The notes under the pieces were generated by a model, which was not told the origin of the DNA, ran no database searches, and was given only the letters and a program-made list of their open reading frames with translations. Both the position numbers and the translations under genes were made by a program. A stretch of DNA of 64,000 bases, from positions 7,625,617 to 7,689,616 of the forward strand of contig NZ_JHEG04000001.1 in the NCBI RefSeq assembly GCF_000760695.4, read 5' to 3'. Shown here piece by piece: positions 45,844 to 54,338 of this stretch. The stretch is from Tolypothrix bouteillei VB521301. Lineage in GTDB: Bacteria; Cyanobacteriota; Cyanobacteriia; Cyanobacteriales; Nostocaceae. How positions within the stretch are numbered: position 1 is the stretch's first letter; each line of letters opens with the position of its first letter.

Positions 45844-46584
45844 TTAATGCCCCCTCCCAGCCCCCAAATACAATTCGCCTACCTTGGGATCGTTAAGTAA
45901 TGCCAAACCGGGACCGGACATTGCATCGCGTCCAGACTCCAGTACGTAACCGCGATGTGCCATTTCCAACGCTTTACGGGCATTTTGTTCTACCAGTACA
46001 ATTGCCGTACCGCTTTGGTTGATTTGTTTAATCTGCTCGAACACTTGTGTAACAAGTATGGGAGATAATGCAGCAGATGGTTCATCTAGTAGTAATAAAC
46101 TAGGTTCTAACATCAATGCTTTACCCATTGCTAACATTTGACGTTCGCCACCTGAGAGAGTACCAGCTCGTTGCTGACGGCGATCGCTTAACTTGGGAAA
46201 CATTGCAAATATTTTATCTTTAAGCGGTTTTAGGGGAACGTTACGGACAAAAGCTCCCATTTCTAAGTTTTCTTCCACGCTCAGGGAAGGAAAAACATTG
46301 GCAATTTGTGGGATGTAGCACATTCCCCGTTGAACGATTTGGTTTGACTTTAACCCAACGATATTTTCACCTTTGAAAGTAATTGTCCCAGTATGGGGAG
46401 TCAAAAGCCCAAAGATAGTTTTGGCTAACGTAGATTTACCCGCACCGTTGGGACCGATAACCGTAACCAGTTCTCCAGGGTCTACTCGGAAATTGACACC
46501 TTGTAGGATATCAACATCTTTGATGTAACCAGCGTGGACGTTTTGAGCTTCGAGTATGGGAGATGAACTTAGTGAATTTGACAT
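45844..46584 (-). CDS. LivF-type ABC transporter ATPase (neutral amino acid NatE-like)
   Basis: 246 residues. Walker A IGPNGAGKSTL near residues 45-55, signature TLSGGERQMLAMGKALM near 145-161, Walker B LLLLDEPSAALS near 168-179, with LivF-type AQNVHAGYIKDVDILQGVNF at the N-terminus. It supplies energy to a branched-chain/neutral amino acid importer of the Nat or Liv type. The permease and binding-protein genes are not adjacent, as is often so in cyanobacteria where the parts are scattered. Upstream is a separate PEP-CTERM gene. Confidence 0.9.
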   Translation of the reverse strand: MSNSLSSSPILEAQNVHAGYIKDVDILQGVNFRVDPGELVTVIGPNGAGKSTLAKTIFGLLTPHTGTITFKGENIVGLKSNQIVQRGMCYIPQIANVFPSLSVEENLEMGAFVRNVPLKPLKDKIFAMFPKLSDRRQQRAGTLSGGERQMLAMGKALMLEPSLLLLDEPSAALSPILVTQVFEQIKQINQSGTAIVLVEQNARKALEMAHRGYVLESGRDAMSGPGLALLNDPKVGELYLGAGRGH

Positions 46585-46663
46585 AATTTTTTTACAATAT
46601 AAGTAAAATATCTTTCATTTAACTATAGTTTGTTCGTTTGTTGAAAGGCATAAAGACGAAAAC

Positions 46664-46690
46664 ACCTTCCATGTCAGTGATGGAAGGGTC
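46664..46690 (-). terminator. rho-independent-type terminator after the PEP-CTERM gene
   Basis: On the minus strand ACCCTTCCAT pairs with ATGGAAGGT, loop CACTGAC, followed by GTTTTCGTCTTT. It lies just after the PEP-CTERM stop at 46738 and before the transporter ATPase. Confidence 0.7.
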
Positions 46691-46737
46691 TTTCTAAGAG
46701 AACATATATGTTAGGCAATTCTTGTATTTGAAAGTTT

Positions 46738-47532
46738 TTAAGTCACCTTGTTTTTCTTCCCTTGGCGAATAGCAAAGCACAGACCAAGCAATGAGAAAGC
46801 AGCTATACCAGAGGGTTCCGGTACTTGAACTGACTTATCTGATAAAGCAATTTGACCGTTAACGACTTCTCCGTTATCGCCGACTTCTCCAATGTAAAGA
46901 TATAACGGGCTGCTGTTGGTAGAAATAGCGCTCTTCAGATTAAACGATATTTTGCCACCATCACCCAAGCTGACAAATCCAAAAGCTGTTGAAGGATTTG
47001 CGGAGTCAATGACAAGAGCAGATGTAGAGTTGGCGTCAAAACTTTGCAATGTAGCTACTGAGTTATTTATGTTACCATTGGCTGCTCCAAATAAATCGGC
47101 TCCCACAACGGCATCTTCTGAAGTAACGGGAGAACGTTGTGTTCCAGGAGCGAATACAACTCCACCCGGAGCAAAATTGAATACGTCCAAGCCTGATAGG
47201 GTATTAATATTAGCTGCATCATTGATGAGAACGTTACTAATCTTGATAGCATCTAAATCAAAGCCGCTAAATCTTCCAGTCGTACCGCCTTGTTGGTTAT
47301 TACTATCAGCGATCGTGATAGATTTGATATCAGAGGGAAGATTGGATATTTCCGCGTAATAAACAGCAGTTCCTTTAGGATTGCCACCAGTCAAACCGGG
47401 TAGTTTAATAAATCCATCAAGATTAAATGTGGCGGCTGTAGCACTCGAAGCAGACATCAGACCAATCGCCGTGGCAACAAAACCTATATTGAAGAAGCTT
47501 TTGTTAAGAAATACATGAAAAATTTTTAGCAT
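46738..47532 (-). CDS. PEP-CTERM sorting-signal exoprotein
   Basis: 264 residues. N-terminal signal peptide (MLKIFHVFLNKSFFNIGFVA...SASSATAA), a beta-rich middle of unknown role and the PEP-CTERM tail VPEPSGIAAFSLLGLCF followed by basic residues RQGKKNKV. That tail directs processing by exosortase/archaeosortase-like enzymes for surface attachment. The middle has Gly/Asn-rich strands and no known catalytic motif. Regulated by its own promoter in the upstream 200 bp, since the next gene is separate. Confidence 0.9.
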   Translation of the reverse strand: MLKIFHVFLNKSFFNIGFVATAIGLMSASSATAATFNLDGFIKLPGLTGGNPKGTAVYYAEISNLPSDIKSITIADSNNQQGGTTGRFSGFDLDAIKISNVLINDAANINTLSGLDVFNFAPGGVVFAPGTQRSPVTSEDAVVGADLFGAANGNINNSVATLQSFDANSTSALVIDSANPSTAFGFVSLGDGGKISFNLKSAISTNSSPLYLYIGEVGDNGEVVNGQIALSDKSVQVPEPSGIAAFSLLGLCFAIRQGKKNKVT

Positions 47533-47746
47533 AGTTTTTTATAAGTAGGAGTCCCACGGTAATTAATACAGTGGATGTACCTACTTTTCAGGCAAGATAA
47601 TTATGTGCTGTTACATTTTTATCAAACTTTTACAAACGTACTGTTAAGCTTTTATGAAAGAAATATAAGAGTCTGTAATTTTACGATAAAAACAGGCAAG
47701 TTTTCTTGTGTGCCTGTTTTTTCAAAGAATTTAACCGTAGAAATAC

Positions 47747-47974
47747 TTAAGAAGGAGTTTTTTGCAGATCTGGTCGTTCTTCTGGAACGATCGCCCCTTC
47801 TACAGGGCAAACTTGAATGCAGATGCCACAATCGATACAAGTAGCATAGTCAATCCAGTACCAATCTGTTCCCTTGACATTCTTACCAGGACCGTCGTGA
47901 ATGCAGGCTACCGGACAAGCATCCACGCAATCTGCGACGCCTTCACAAACGTCAGTAACAATAGTGTGCGGCAT
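47747..47974 (-). CDS. bacterial-type 4Fe-4S/7Fe ferredoxin
   Basis: 75 residues from ATG 47974 (MPHTIVTDVCEGVADCVDAC), preceded by AGAGGGGAA; an upstream start at 48013 lacks a site. Cysteines: CEGVADCVDACPVACIHDG and CIDCGICIQVCPVEGAI, for one 4Fe and probably one 3Fe or 4Fe cluster. The extra spacing in the first group is typical of FdxB/plant-like seven-iron types. A low-potential electron carrier in the cytosol; partner not indicated. Confidence 0.92.
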   Translation of the reverse strand: MPHTIVTDVCEGVADCVDACPVACIHDGPGKNVKGTDWYWIDYATCIDCGICIQVCPVEGAIVPEERPDLQKTPS

Positions 47975-47999
47975 AGTTCCCCTCTTTATTGGATTAAAA

Positions 48000-48125
48000 T
48001 TGCTGTATCTCATTCAGTATATCGAGGTAGAAGTTGCTCGGCATGCCGAACAACTCAGTAAGTGGCGCTTACCGATCCCAGACGATGGAGAGACCCAACA
48101 GCTTTATATGCATGCTGTTGGCTAA
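48000..48125 (+). CDS. possible small protein or gene remnant
   Basis: An in-frame TTG at 48000 could start LLYLIQYIEVEVARHAEQLS plus KWRLPIPDDGETQQLYMHAVG, 41 residues. The tail has the look of true coding sequence (PIPDDGETQQLYMHAVG). There is no ribosome site, and the frame upstream overlaps the ferredoxin antisense. It may be the end of a lost gene. Confidence 0.25.
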   Translation: MLYLIQYIEVEVARHAEQLSKWRLPIPDDGETQQLYMHAVG

Positions 48126-48233
48126 TTAATGAAGCAATATCAAGTTCGGAAATCGTTTCCGATTCAAAATTCTCCGTGTCTCCCTCTATGTGCGTCATTC
48201 TTGTGAAAAATTAAGCGAGCCAAAACCACCGAA

Positions 48234-48267
48234 GATAAGACTCGTAGCGCGTGCGGAGAGTCTTATC
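48234..48267. terminator. perfect 10-bp stem after hisZ
   Basis: GATAAGACTC and GAGTCTTATC pair around a 14-nt loop, just beyond the hisZ stop at 48286 on the minus strand. The weak T-run (GTTTTGG later) suggests a stability element or terminator. Confidence 0.5.
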
Positions 48268-48285
48268 TGTTAAAAGGTACTAAGG

Positions 48286-49527
48286 TTACACAACAGGTTC
48301 GATTGTTGTAGAACCGTCAGCTTTAATCCAAGCAATCTGGGCAATATTGCGATCGCTTGCATATTCTCGGATTTCATCTGTATTCCGTCCTCCCAAATCG
48401 ATTTCCACGCGAACTAAGTGCGTGGAATCTCGGAGTTTTTTAGCATAGGTGAAAGCCGCAGTATATGCACTCTTATCTTCTGGTACTACCAACCAATTAA
48501 TCGGTGGCGCTGTTTGCGGTAATTGACCGCCAGATAGGAGAACTTGTTGCAAATCTTCTAGGAGTAATGCAAAACCAATTCCAGGTATATTTTCTCCTTG
48601 CGGATGATACAGCTCTAAAAGATGGTCGTAACGACCGCCTCGCCCCACAACCCTTGCTTGTCCATCTGTATCGCTAACTACCTCAAATACAATACCCGTG
48701 TAATAGTCTAATGTTTGTATTAGGCTCAAGTCGAGGATGATTTCCATCCCTATACCATGAGATGAATGAGTGCCGATTTTTTCTGATTCATATAGTAATT
48801 CTACTAATGCTTTCAGATTGTTGACTGCCGCTTGTAAAGGCTCGTCTAAACCCAAACTGCTGACTTTTTGCAAGACATCAGCCGGATTACCGCGCAAATC
48901 CAGCATGATTCTGGCGCGTTCTTTAAGTTCGTCAGTTAGGGGTAAGGAGTCAATTGTAATGCGGTCTAGGTGAGCGATCGCACTCCGCACTTTTCCTTGT
49001 AAATGTGGGGGAAAAGCCTTGATGAGCGATCGAGTAATTTCAGCCTCGCCTAAAACCAAGTACCAACGTTGTAAACCCAGAGCTTGCAAACAATTTGCTA
49101 GCAACAGCAAAATATCTGCATCTGCAAGCAATCCCCCACTTCCAAGTAATTCCACGCCAGCTTGATAAAATTCCTGTTGGCGGTTGTGCTTCAACTCTCG
49201 CGTGCGTTGGAAAACATTAGCATTGTAGTACAGGCGCTGCGGATAGGTTACGCCACCCATACGCGTTACAGCCGTGCGAGCAATAGATGCTGTCAGTTCC
49301 GGACGCAGCCCCAAATCTTCATCTTCGGCATTTTGCAGTTGAATCACCGTTGAGCGTTGAATTGCTCCTCCCGCCATGAGCGTATCCATACGTTCTAGCG
49401 TTGAGGTAATAATTTGGTGATACCCCCAACGGTGAAAAACTTGTTGTAGCCTCTCTTCAATCCAGCGTTTTTGAGCCACATCGAGGGGTAATAAATCCCT
49501 AGCTCCCGCAGGCGGTTGATACACCAT
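48286..49527 (-). CDS. hisZ: ATP phosphoribosyltransferase regulatory subunit HisZ
   Basis: 413 residues, histidyl-tRNA-synthetase-like fold without the anticodon role. Blocks: PAGARDLLPLDVAQKRWIEE near the N-terminus, LRPELTASIARTAV near 75-88, RRELKH-like TRELKHNRQQEFYQAGVELLG near 112-132, YYTGIVFEVVSD near 275 and GRGGRYDHLLELY near 294-306. HisZ forms an octamer with short HisG and relays histidine feedback. The ATG is the very base of the stop of the downstream-coded DnaJ gene, so both are coupled. Confidence 0.95.
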   Translation of the reverse strand: MVYQPPAGARDLLPLDVAQKRWIEERLQQVFHRWGYHQIITSTLERMDTLMAGGAIQRSTVIQLQNAEDEDLGLRPELTASIARTAVTRMGGVTYPQRLYYNANVFQRTRELKHNRQQEFYQAGVELLGSGGLLADADILLLLANCLQALGLQRWYLVLGEAEITRSLIKAFPPHLQGKVRSAIAHLDRITIDSLPLTDELKERARIMLDLRGNPADVLQKVSSLGLDEPLQAAVNNLKALVELLYESEKIGTHSSHGIGMEIILDLSLIQTLDYYTGIVFEVVSDTDGQARVVGRGGRYDHLLELYHPQGENIPGIGFALLLEDLQQVLLSGGQLPQTAPPINWLVVPEDKSAYTAAFTYAKKLRDSTHLVRVEIDLGGRNTDEIREYASDRNIAQIAWIKADGSTTIEPVV

Positions 49528-50483
49528 TATTTCTTCTTCCCACCAAACAAACCACCAAACAAACCGCCGCCCCCAGATTTATCTGGTTGTTTAGCCCCAT
49601 TAGGAGACGGTGCTACAGGCTTCGTTCCATTGGGTTTTTGACCAGTCATCTGTTCAATTTTGCGTTTCCCATCTGACGCTGTTTGGTCGTTAGGGTCTAA
49701 TTGCAGGGCGCGGTCAAAATGAACCTTTGCCATCGTGATTTGATTTTGCTTCAAATACACTAACCCGATCAAGCTATGACAGCGACTGTTAGTAGGCTCT
49801 AGCTTGAGGGCATCTTGTAATTCTACCCTAGCTTGTGTCAGTTGATTCTTTGCCATCAATTCTTGAGCGCGACGGATATAATGAGTGGCTGCTGAATCTT
49901 CTTTCGGTGCTGAAGGTGGAGGAGGTGGGGGTACAGGTGTGTTGTTTGTTGGGGAAGGTGTTTGGGTTTTGGATAGAGGACTTGGCTGTGGTGCAGCAAA
50001 TGTTTTACCAGATGTCCGCATTAAGTAAACCAAGTTTAACTCGCTCACTAATCCTATGAGCTGTTGTACTTTCTGCAAAGAATCATACTGAGTTTCAGCA
50101 ATTTTAGCGATCGCATTTCTATAAATTTGTTCAAAATTAGGTGTACTCGCAAGCTGTTTTGCTAAATCGGTTGTGAGTTCCACAGAAGCCGATTCTTGAA
50201 CCAAACGCTTACCCATTTGCGACATGACTAAAAGGTACTCTGCTCTATTTTTATCTTGAGAGAGTTTTTCATAGGATGGATTGACCAGCTTAGACAACAA
50301 TTCACCAGCTAGTTGCTTTTCTGCGCTGTTTTGTGCATCACAGCTATCAGGGTGAAGGCGGCGAGCAATTTTGAGGTAACGTTTGCGAATATCTTTGATA
50401 TCCGCATCAACACACACACAAAGAATTGCGTGATGGTCGATGAAATCATACCTAAAAAGTCCGCGTTCTATCTTGAATGACAT
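49527..50483 (-). CDS. DnaJ-domain and TPR protein
   Basis: 318 residues. J-domain at residues about 10-75 with HPD in RRLHPDSCDA and helix 3 AEKQLAGELLSKLVNPSYEKL. A low-complexity proline linker is near 175-190. Two TPR units follow (HYIRRAQELMAKNQLTQARVELQDALKLEPTNS, HSLIGLVYLKQNQITMAKVHFDRALQLDPND), and the end is rich in Gly-Lys. It likely brings clients to a DnaK. Its stop overlaps the hisZ start. Confidence 0.92.
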   Translation of the reverse strand: MSFKIERGLFRYDFIDHHAILCVCVDADIKDIRKRYLKIARRLHPDSCDAQNSAEKQLAGELLSKLVNPSYEKLSQDKNRAEYLLVMSQMGKRLVQESASVELTTDLAKQLASTPNFEQIYRNAIAKIAETQYDSLQKVQQLIGLVSELNLVYLMRTSGKTFAAPQPSPLSKTQTPSPTNNTPVPPPPPPSAPKEDSAATHYIRRAQELMAKNQLTQARVELQDALKLEPTNSRCHSLIGLVYLKQNQITMAKVHFDRALQLDPNDQTASDGKRKIEQMTGQKPNGTKPVAPSPNGAKQPDKSGGGGLFGGLFGGKKK

Positions 50484-50569
50484 AAATATAACAGGTGTTG
50501 CACTAATAGAGTTTATAGGATTTCTCTAGTTTACTTTGCTTCTGAGAAATGGCTATAAAATTAACAAGC

Positions 50570-51400
50570 TTATTGCTTCCACGTAGAGAGCGATGGCACT
50601 TGTATAAGTTCTTGACTCAAACTCTCGTGAATATAACTATTAGTGGCAAGAATCCTTCCTGAAACTAGATCTAAGGGGCTACCATCATATGCGGTTACCT
50701 TTCCCCCAGCTTCTCTTAATAAAATCACACCAGCAGCAATATCCCAGGGAGAAATCCCTCGTTCCCAGTAGCCATCTATACGCCCACAAGCAACGTGAGC
50801 CAAATCTAGAGATGCGGAACCACTGCGCCGAACTCCTTGGGTAAGATGGGTCAGATAACAAAATTCTGCGTAGTTATTGTCAGAAGTTTCACGACGGTCG
50901 TAAGCAAATCCCGTAACTAGCAAACTCTTACTTAATTCAGATGTATTTGAAACTTGAATTGGGCGGCGATTGCGCGTAGCACCCAAACCTTGCGCCGCAC
51001 GAAAAAGTTCATCATGGAAAGGATCGTAAATCACACCAACTTGTGGGACACCATGAATTAACAGCCCAATAGAAACAGCAAAAAAGGGGTATTGGTGGGC
51101 AAAGTTGGTAGTCCCATCTAAAGGATCGATCGCCCAAAGAAATTCATTATCTTGATCGCCCAGTTTGCCAGATTCCTCAGCTAAGATGGAATGTTCTGGA
51201 AAATGACGCCGCACTATATCTAAAATGACAACCTCTGAAGCTTTATCAGCAGCGGTCACTAAATCTCCAGGTCGCCCTTTTTCAACAACAGCATCTTCTA
51301 GCTTCCCTAAATAACTTTCCAAAACCGCACCCGCAGCAAGGGCTGCTTCTGTGGCTATCTCTAAGAAGGTTTGCAATCGATCCGATGTCATCCCTGGCAT
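50570..51400 (-). CDS. inositol monophosphatase family protein (SuhB-like)
   Basis: 276 residues; Met 4 at 51391 is an equal alternative start. Metal-binding motifs: ILAEESG near residue 75, WAIDPLDGTTNFAH near 88-101 and WDIAAGVILLREAGG near 218-232. It hydrolyses inositol-1-phosphate or related sugars such as histidinol or fructose-1,6 phosphates; these cannot be separated here. A heptad-repeat hairpin at 51401 lies directly upstream. Confidence 0.93.
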   Translation of the reverse strand: MPGMTSDRLQTFLEIATEAALAAGAVLESYLGKLEDAVVEKGRPGDLVTAADKASEVVILDIVRRHFPEHSILAEESGKLGDQDNEFLWAIDPLDGTTNFAHQYPFFAVSIGLLIHGVPQVGVIYDPFHDELFRAAQGLGATRNRRPIQVSNTSELSKSLLVTGFAYDRRETSDNNYAEFCYLTHLTQGVRRSGSASLDLAHVACGRIDGYWERGISPWDIAAGVILLREAGGKVTAYDGSPLDLVSGRILATNSYIHESLSQELIQVPSLSTWKQ

Positions 51401-51474
51401 AATTGCTAATTGTTAATTGCTAATAGCTAATAGTAAAAGGCAATGAGCCATTAGCGATTAGCTATTAGCTATTA
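51401..51474. repeat. heptad-repeat hairpin between SNase and IMPase genes
   Basis: TAATTGCTAATAGCTAATAG pairs with CGATTAGCTATTAGCTATTA around AAAAGGCAATGAG. The units belong to the same GCTAAT family as 34303 and 44903. It follows the stop of the nuclease gene and may terminate it. Confidence 0.6.
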
Positions 51475-51477
51475 TCA

Positions 51478-52044
51478 TCAACGATACTGACGCCGAAATT
51501 CACCAGGAGTGAGACGCATGGGTTTTTGCGGGTTCCAAATACCTTCCCCCATCAGTCTCGCCCATTGTTGAGCGCGTTCCAATCGGCGGTCGTATTTATT
51601 GTTGGGCGATCGCGGTGCAAACAGTCCGTGTCCTTGTTTCACTAACTGTTCGTTCAACAAAACCCCATCTTTCCAAACATAAGCCAAAGTTCTGCCAAAA
51701 GAGTCTTTCACGTCCGCGTCAAATTCCAGCGTGACAGATTGTTCGCCCCCAATCAGCGCTTCTAGGCTTTGTTTTGCAGCGTCACCCCAAGGACGTTGCT
51801 GCAAATCTGGTGCATCGATATTTAGCAACCGTACTTGTGTAATTATGCTAGGTTGTTCGCCTATACCTACCACTTCTATAGTTTGCCCGCTCACAACCTG
51901 TGCTACCTTAACCACTATTCGGTTCGGATCTTCCATCTTTTTTTGTGGTTGACAAGCTACCAGTAGCAATACACACAGTAAAGTTGTCATTCTAAATACC
52001 TGTGCGCCTTTGCGCTTTTTCGCGAGGCTAATTTTACTCTTCAT
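51478..52044 (-). CDS. thermonuclease-like (SNase) lipoprotein
   Basis: 188 residues. Lipobox LLLVAC near residues 25-30, so it is anchored outside the cytoplasm. SNase/OB-fold catalytic residues: VRLLNIDAPDLQQRPWG (Arg, Asp) and DSFGRTLAYVW (Asp, Arg), and the C-terminal basic stretch. It cuts DNA or RNA with Ca2+. The start overlaps the end of the upstream ferredoxin gene by 11 nt, so they are probably co-transcribed. Confidence 0.92.
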   Translation of the reverse strand: MKSKISLAKKRKGAQVFRMTTLLCVLLLVACQPQKKMEDPNRIVVKVAQVVSGQTIEVVGIGEQPSIITQVRLLNIDAPDLQQRPWGDAAKQSLEALIGGEQSVTLEFDADVKDSFGRTLAYVWKDGVLLNEQLVKQGHGLFAPRSPNNKYDRRLERAQQWARLMGEGIWNPQKPMRLTPGEFRRQYR

Positions 52045-52402
52045 CTAATGGTAAGCCCTTGCGAACTCTCCCTTTAGCAAAATAACGCCCAAACTGTAGT
52101 TCGTAAACTTCATCTTCGTCTTGTGTCTCTACCTCTAAATTGGAACGAGCATAGCTCACACATAACAGAGCATAACCTTTCTTTCTTAATTCTGGGGACA
52201 GCCCAACTGCCTCAGGTTGGTAAATTTCTCCCGACAGCACCCTAACAGCACAGGTGGTACAAGCCCCATTTCGACAAGAAAACGGCAGTTCTACGCCTTG
52301 TTTTTCAGCACTATGCAGGATGTAGCGGTCATCAGGAACTTGCAGCGTGTGAAAAATGCCTTTAGCGCGATCGCGAACTCTAACAGTGTAAGTCTGGGAC
52401 AT
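52034..52402 (-). CDS. 2Fe-2S plant-type ferredoxin
   Basis: 122 residues. The cluster loop FSCRNGACTTCAVRVLSG (about residues 40-57) and the last ligand in LLCVSYARSNLEV near 80 are present. C-terminal extension DEVYELQFGRYFAKGRVRKG is found in a cyanobacterial ferredoxin subfamily (often called FdC/FdC2-like). It carries single electrons; partner unknown. Overlaps the SNase gene downstream. Confidence 0.93.
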   Translation of the reverse strand: MSQTYTVRVRDRAKGIFHTLQVPDDRYILHSAEKQGVELPFSCRNGACTTCAVRVLSGEIYQPEAVGLSPELRKKGYALLCVSYARSNLEVETQDEDEVYELQFGRYFAKGRVRKGLPLDEE

Positions 52403-52494
52403 CTGAGTTTTTGATTTGAGATTTTGAATTATTTTAGAGGAAACCTATTGCTTTTTCCTAGGCTTGGTTGTACTATCGTAAATTGTGACAACTT

Positions 52495-52579
52495 GGAGAG
52501 GTGGCCGAGCGGTTCAAGGCGCAGCACTGGAAATGCTGTTTGGGGCAACTCAACGTGGGTTCGAATCCCACCCTCTCCG
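52495..52579 (+). tRNA. tRNA-Ser(GGA)
   Basis: 85 nt with acceptor GGAGAGG/CCTCTCC and discriminator G, class II long variable arm TTTGGGGCAACTCAAC and TpsiC arm GTGGGTTCGAATCCCAC. Anticodon GGA at 52529-52531 in loop CTGGAAA with stem CAGCA/TGCTG. No encoded CCA. No integration duplicate of its 3' end seen nearby. Confidence 0.97.
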
Positions 52580-52693
52580 TTCCTATAATACATGGGTTTC
52601 AGAGATTTTAGATTCTTCTGTAGCGATTGAAGTAACGGCAATTGGTCGAAGTCTTTTTGCAAAATGTCAAAATAGAGTTGGTGCCGTTAATAT

Positions 52694-53308
52694 ATGCTTT
52701 CCCAGCAAGCTATGAATATTTCACTTTTAGATGATGCTGTAGAAGAAAAACTAGTAACCCTGAGAGATGTTTCTTGGGAGCAATTCAAAGGGATTGAGGC
52801 ACAGCTAAAAGATAACCGCAGTGTCCGACTGTCTTATTTATTGGAAACTTTAGAAATTATGTCTCCTGTGGGACCAAAGCATGAGCGTGTCAAAAGCACT
52901 TTTGGCTTGCTGCTAGAAACTTACATGAAAGTGTTGGGCATCCGATTTTACAAAAGCGGTGGGTTCACCATAGAAGAACCTGGCTATGCTTCTGGAACAC
53001 CTGATGAATCGTACTGCATTGATACTGATAAAGAAATTCCCGATATTGTAATTGAGATTATAATTACCAGTGGCACTATTAACAGAAAAGAATTATATAA
53101 ACCTAAGAAAATTCCTGAAGTGTGGTTTTGGAAATCTGACACCATAAGAATATTCCGTTTAAATGAAAAAGGCGAATATGAAGAAGTTAACCGTAGTAGT
53201 TTCTTCCCAAATTTAGAGCTAAATGTGTTACTGAAATATATTTCCATGCCCGACCAGTACGATGCTGTGCTAGAATTCGAGCAGTTTCTCAGACAACAAC
53301 TTCCTTGA
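52694..53308 (+). CDS. Uma2-family putative endonuclease (second copy)
   Basis: 204 residues, or 198 from ATG 52712 (MNISLLDDAVEEKLVTLRD), which is in the same frame. The family core is clear: MSPVGPKHERVKS, then FTIEEPGYASGTPDESYCID, KEIPDIVIEIIITSGTINRKELYKPKKIPEVWFW. PD-(D/E)XK residues are thus present (Asp in IPDIVIEI, Glu two residues on). It lies 115 bp after tRNA-Ser. Biological role unsettled, as for the copy at 14087. Confidence 0.9.
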   Translation: MLSQQAMNISLLDDAVEEKLVTLRDVSWEQFKGIEAQLKDNRSVRLSYLLETLEIMSPVGPKHERVKSTFGLLLETYMKVLGIRFYKSGGFTIEEPGYASGTPDESYCIDTDKEIPDIVIEIIITSGTINRKELYKPKKIPEVWFWKSDTIRIFRLNEKGEYEEVNRSSFFPNLELNVLLKYISMPDQYDAVLEFEQFLRQQLP

Positions 53309-53431
53309 AAAATGGAGTTAGCTAATAATTCTTGAATTTGCACAGCCTAGAGTCAACTTAACTCTTGTGGCACTAGCATCCTTGGTCGTTCATCTGTGCA
53401 AATTAAAAGTGCAACCAATGAATTACTATAC

Positions 53432-54088
53432 TTAATATCTTAAACTGCGATAATTTTCGCGGCTGAGATAATGCTCTACTGTACCAACTGGTTCGTACAT
53501 GACTGAATATGCACAAAGATCTTGAAACCCATCGGCTAAACTCCTCTTGAAGGGCGACCAATAATCTCTAGTTCCTTTTTTTGGGTCTGGATTTTTTGCC
53601 AACCAAGCATTTCCTGGTTGTCGTACTTTTTTATCAAAATCTAGTGGTTCGGGTGGAAAGTCAAACGGTATCATCTCTGTTATACCCCTGATAACCCAGA
53701 ATTTCTTTTTTCTGATGTGACTATCCAACGCGCCCAAAATGGATCGTGTCCGGGTATAACTCACACTTTTTGAGAAGTTATCCAAAGACCAATTCCCTTG
53801 CCATTTCTGCTCGGAAAAATCAAAGTAGCTCTCAAAGTCTATTTCATGAAAAAGTAGTCTCCAATTTCGTGTATCAATTTTGGAGATAATTTTTGGTAAT
53901 TCCTTTGTATGTCTACGTGGATAAGCAGGCTGCTCTACCCAATTTCCAGTCAGTACCCACCAAGCAACATCAAGTAAAAAACTTTTACCTAAACCGTTAT
54001 CACCCGTAAATATATTGAGTCGAGCGGCGAATTCAACATCAAAACGGTCGGTTGGGCCAACTTGCTGGAGGTGAAGTTCTTTTAACAT
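53432..54088 (-). CDS. AAA ATPase N-terminal fragment
   Basis: 218 residues. Start MLKELHLQQVGPTDRFDVEF and Walker A FTGDNGLGKSFLLDVAWW near 28-45 show an SMC/AAA_15-like ATPase. After about residue 200 the protein stops; no signature or Walker B (DE) is present, whereas relatives run to 350-450 residues. It could be a truncated gene or a degenerate ATPase. No partner gene is next to it. The 123-bp spacer downstream and 250 bp upstream show no other ORF. Confidence 0.7.
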   Translation of the reverse strand: MLKELHLQQVGPTDRFDVEFAARLNIFTGDNGLGKSFLLDVAWWVLTGNWVEQPAYPRRHTKELPKIISKIDTRNWRLLFHEIDFESYFDFSEQKWQGNWSLDNFSKSVSYTRTRSILGALDSHIRKKKFWVIRGITEMIPFDFPPEPLDFDKKVRQPGNAWLAKNPDPKKGTRDYWSPFKRSLADGFQDLCAYSVMYEPVGTVEHYLSRENYRSLRY

Positions 54089-54338
54089 TTAACTATCCCC
54101 TTTGCTGTAGAGCGACAGATTGTTTGACCGTAACGACAAATGACAAGTCAAGTTCTTTGTGCTTGTAAACTTGACTGTCGGGGAGTCTGAGTTTTAGTGT
54201 TTCTAACCTGAAGTTGTAGAAATTGCTCAAACAGCCAATGCAGAAAGATTTTGATGGGTGACAAACACTCTGTGGCTCTGGTCAAATAATTGGTTGCTCT
54301 ACATCAGTAGAGCAATCCTAAATCATTCATGAAAATGC

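Noticed and set aside
52495-54338. Integrated prophage or island at tRNA-Ser
   Set aside because: No integrase and no repeated tRNA 3' end were found; only circumstantial genes are present.
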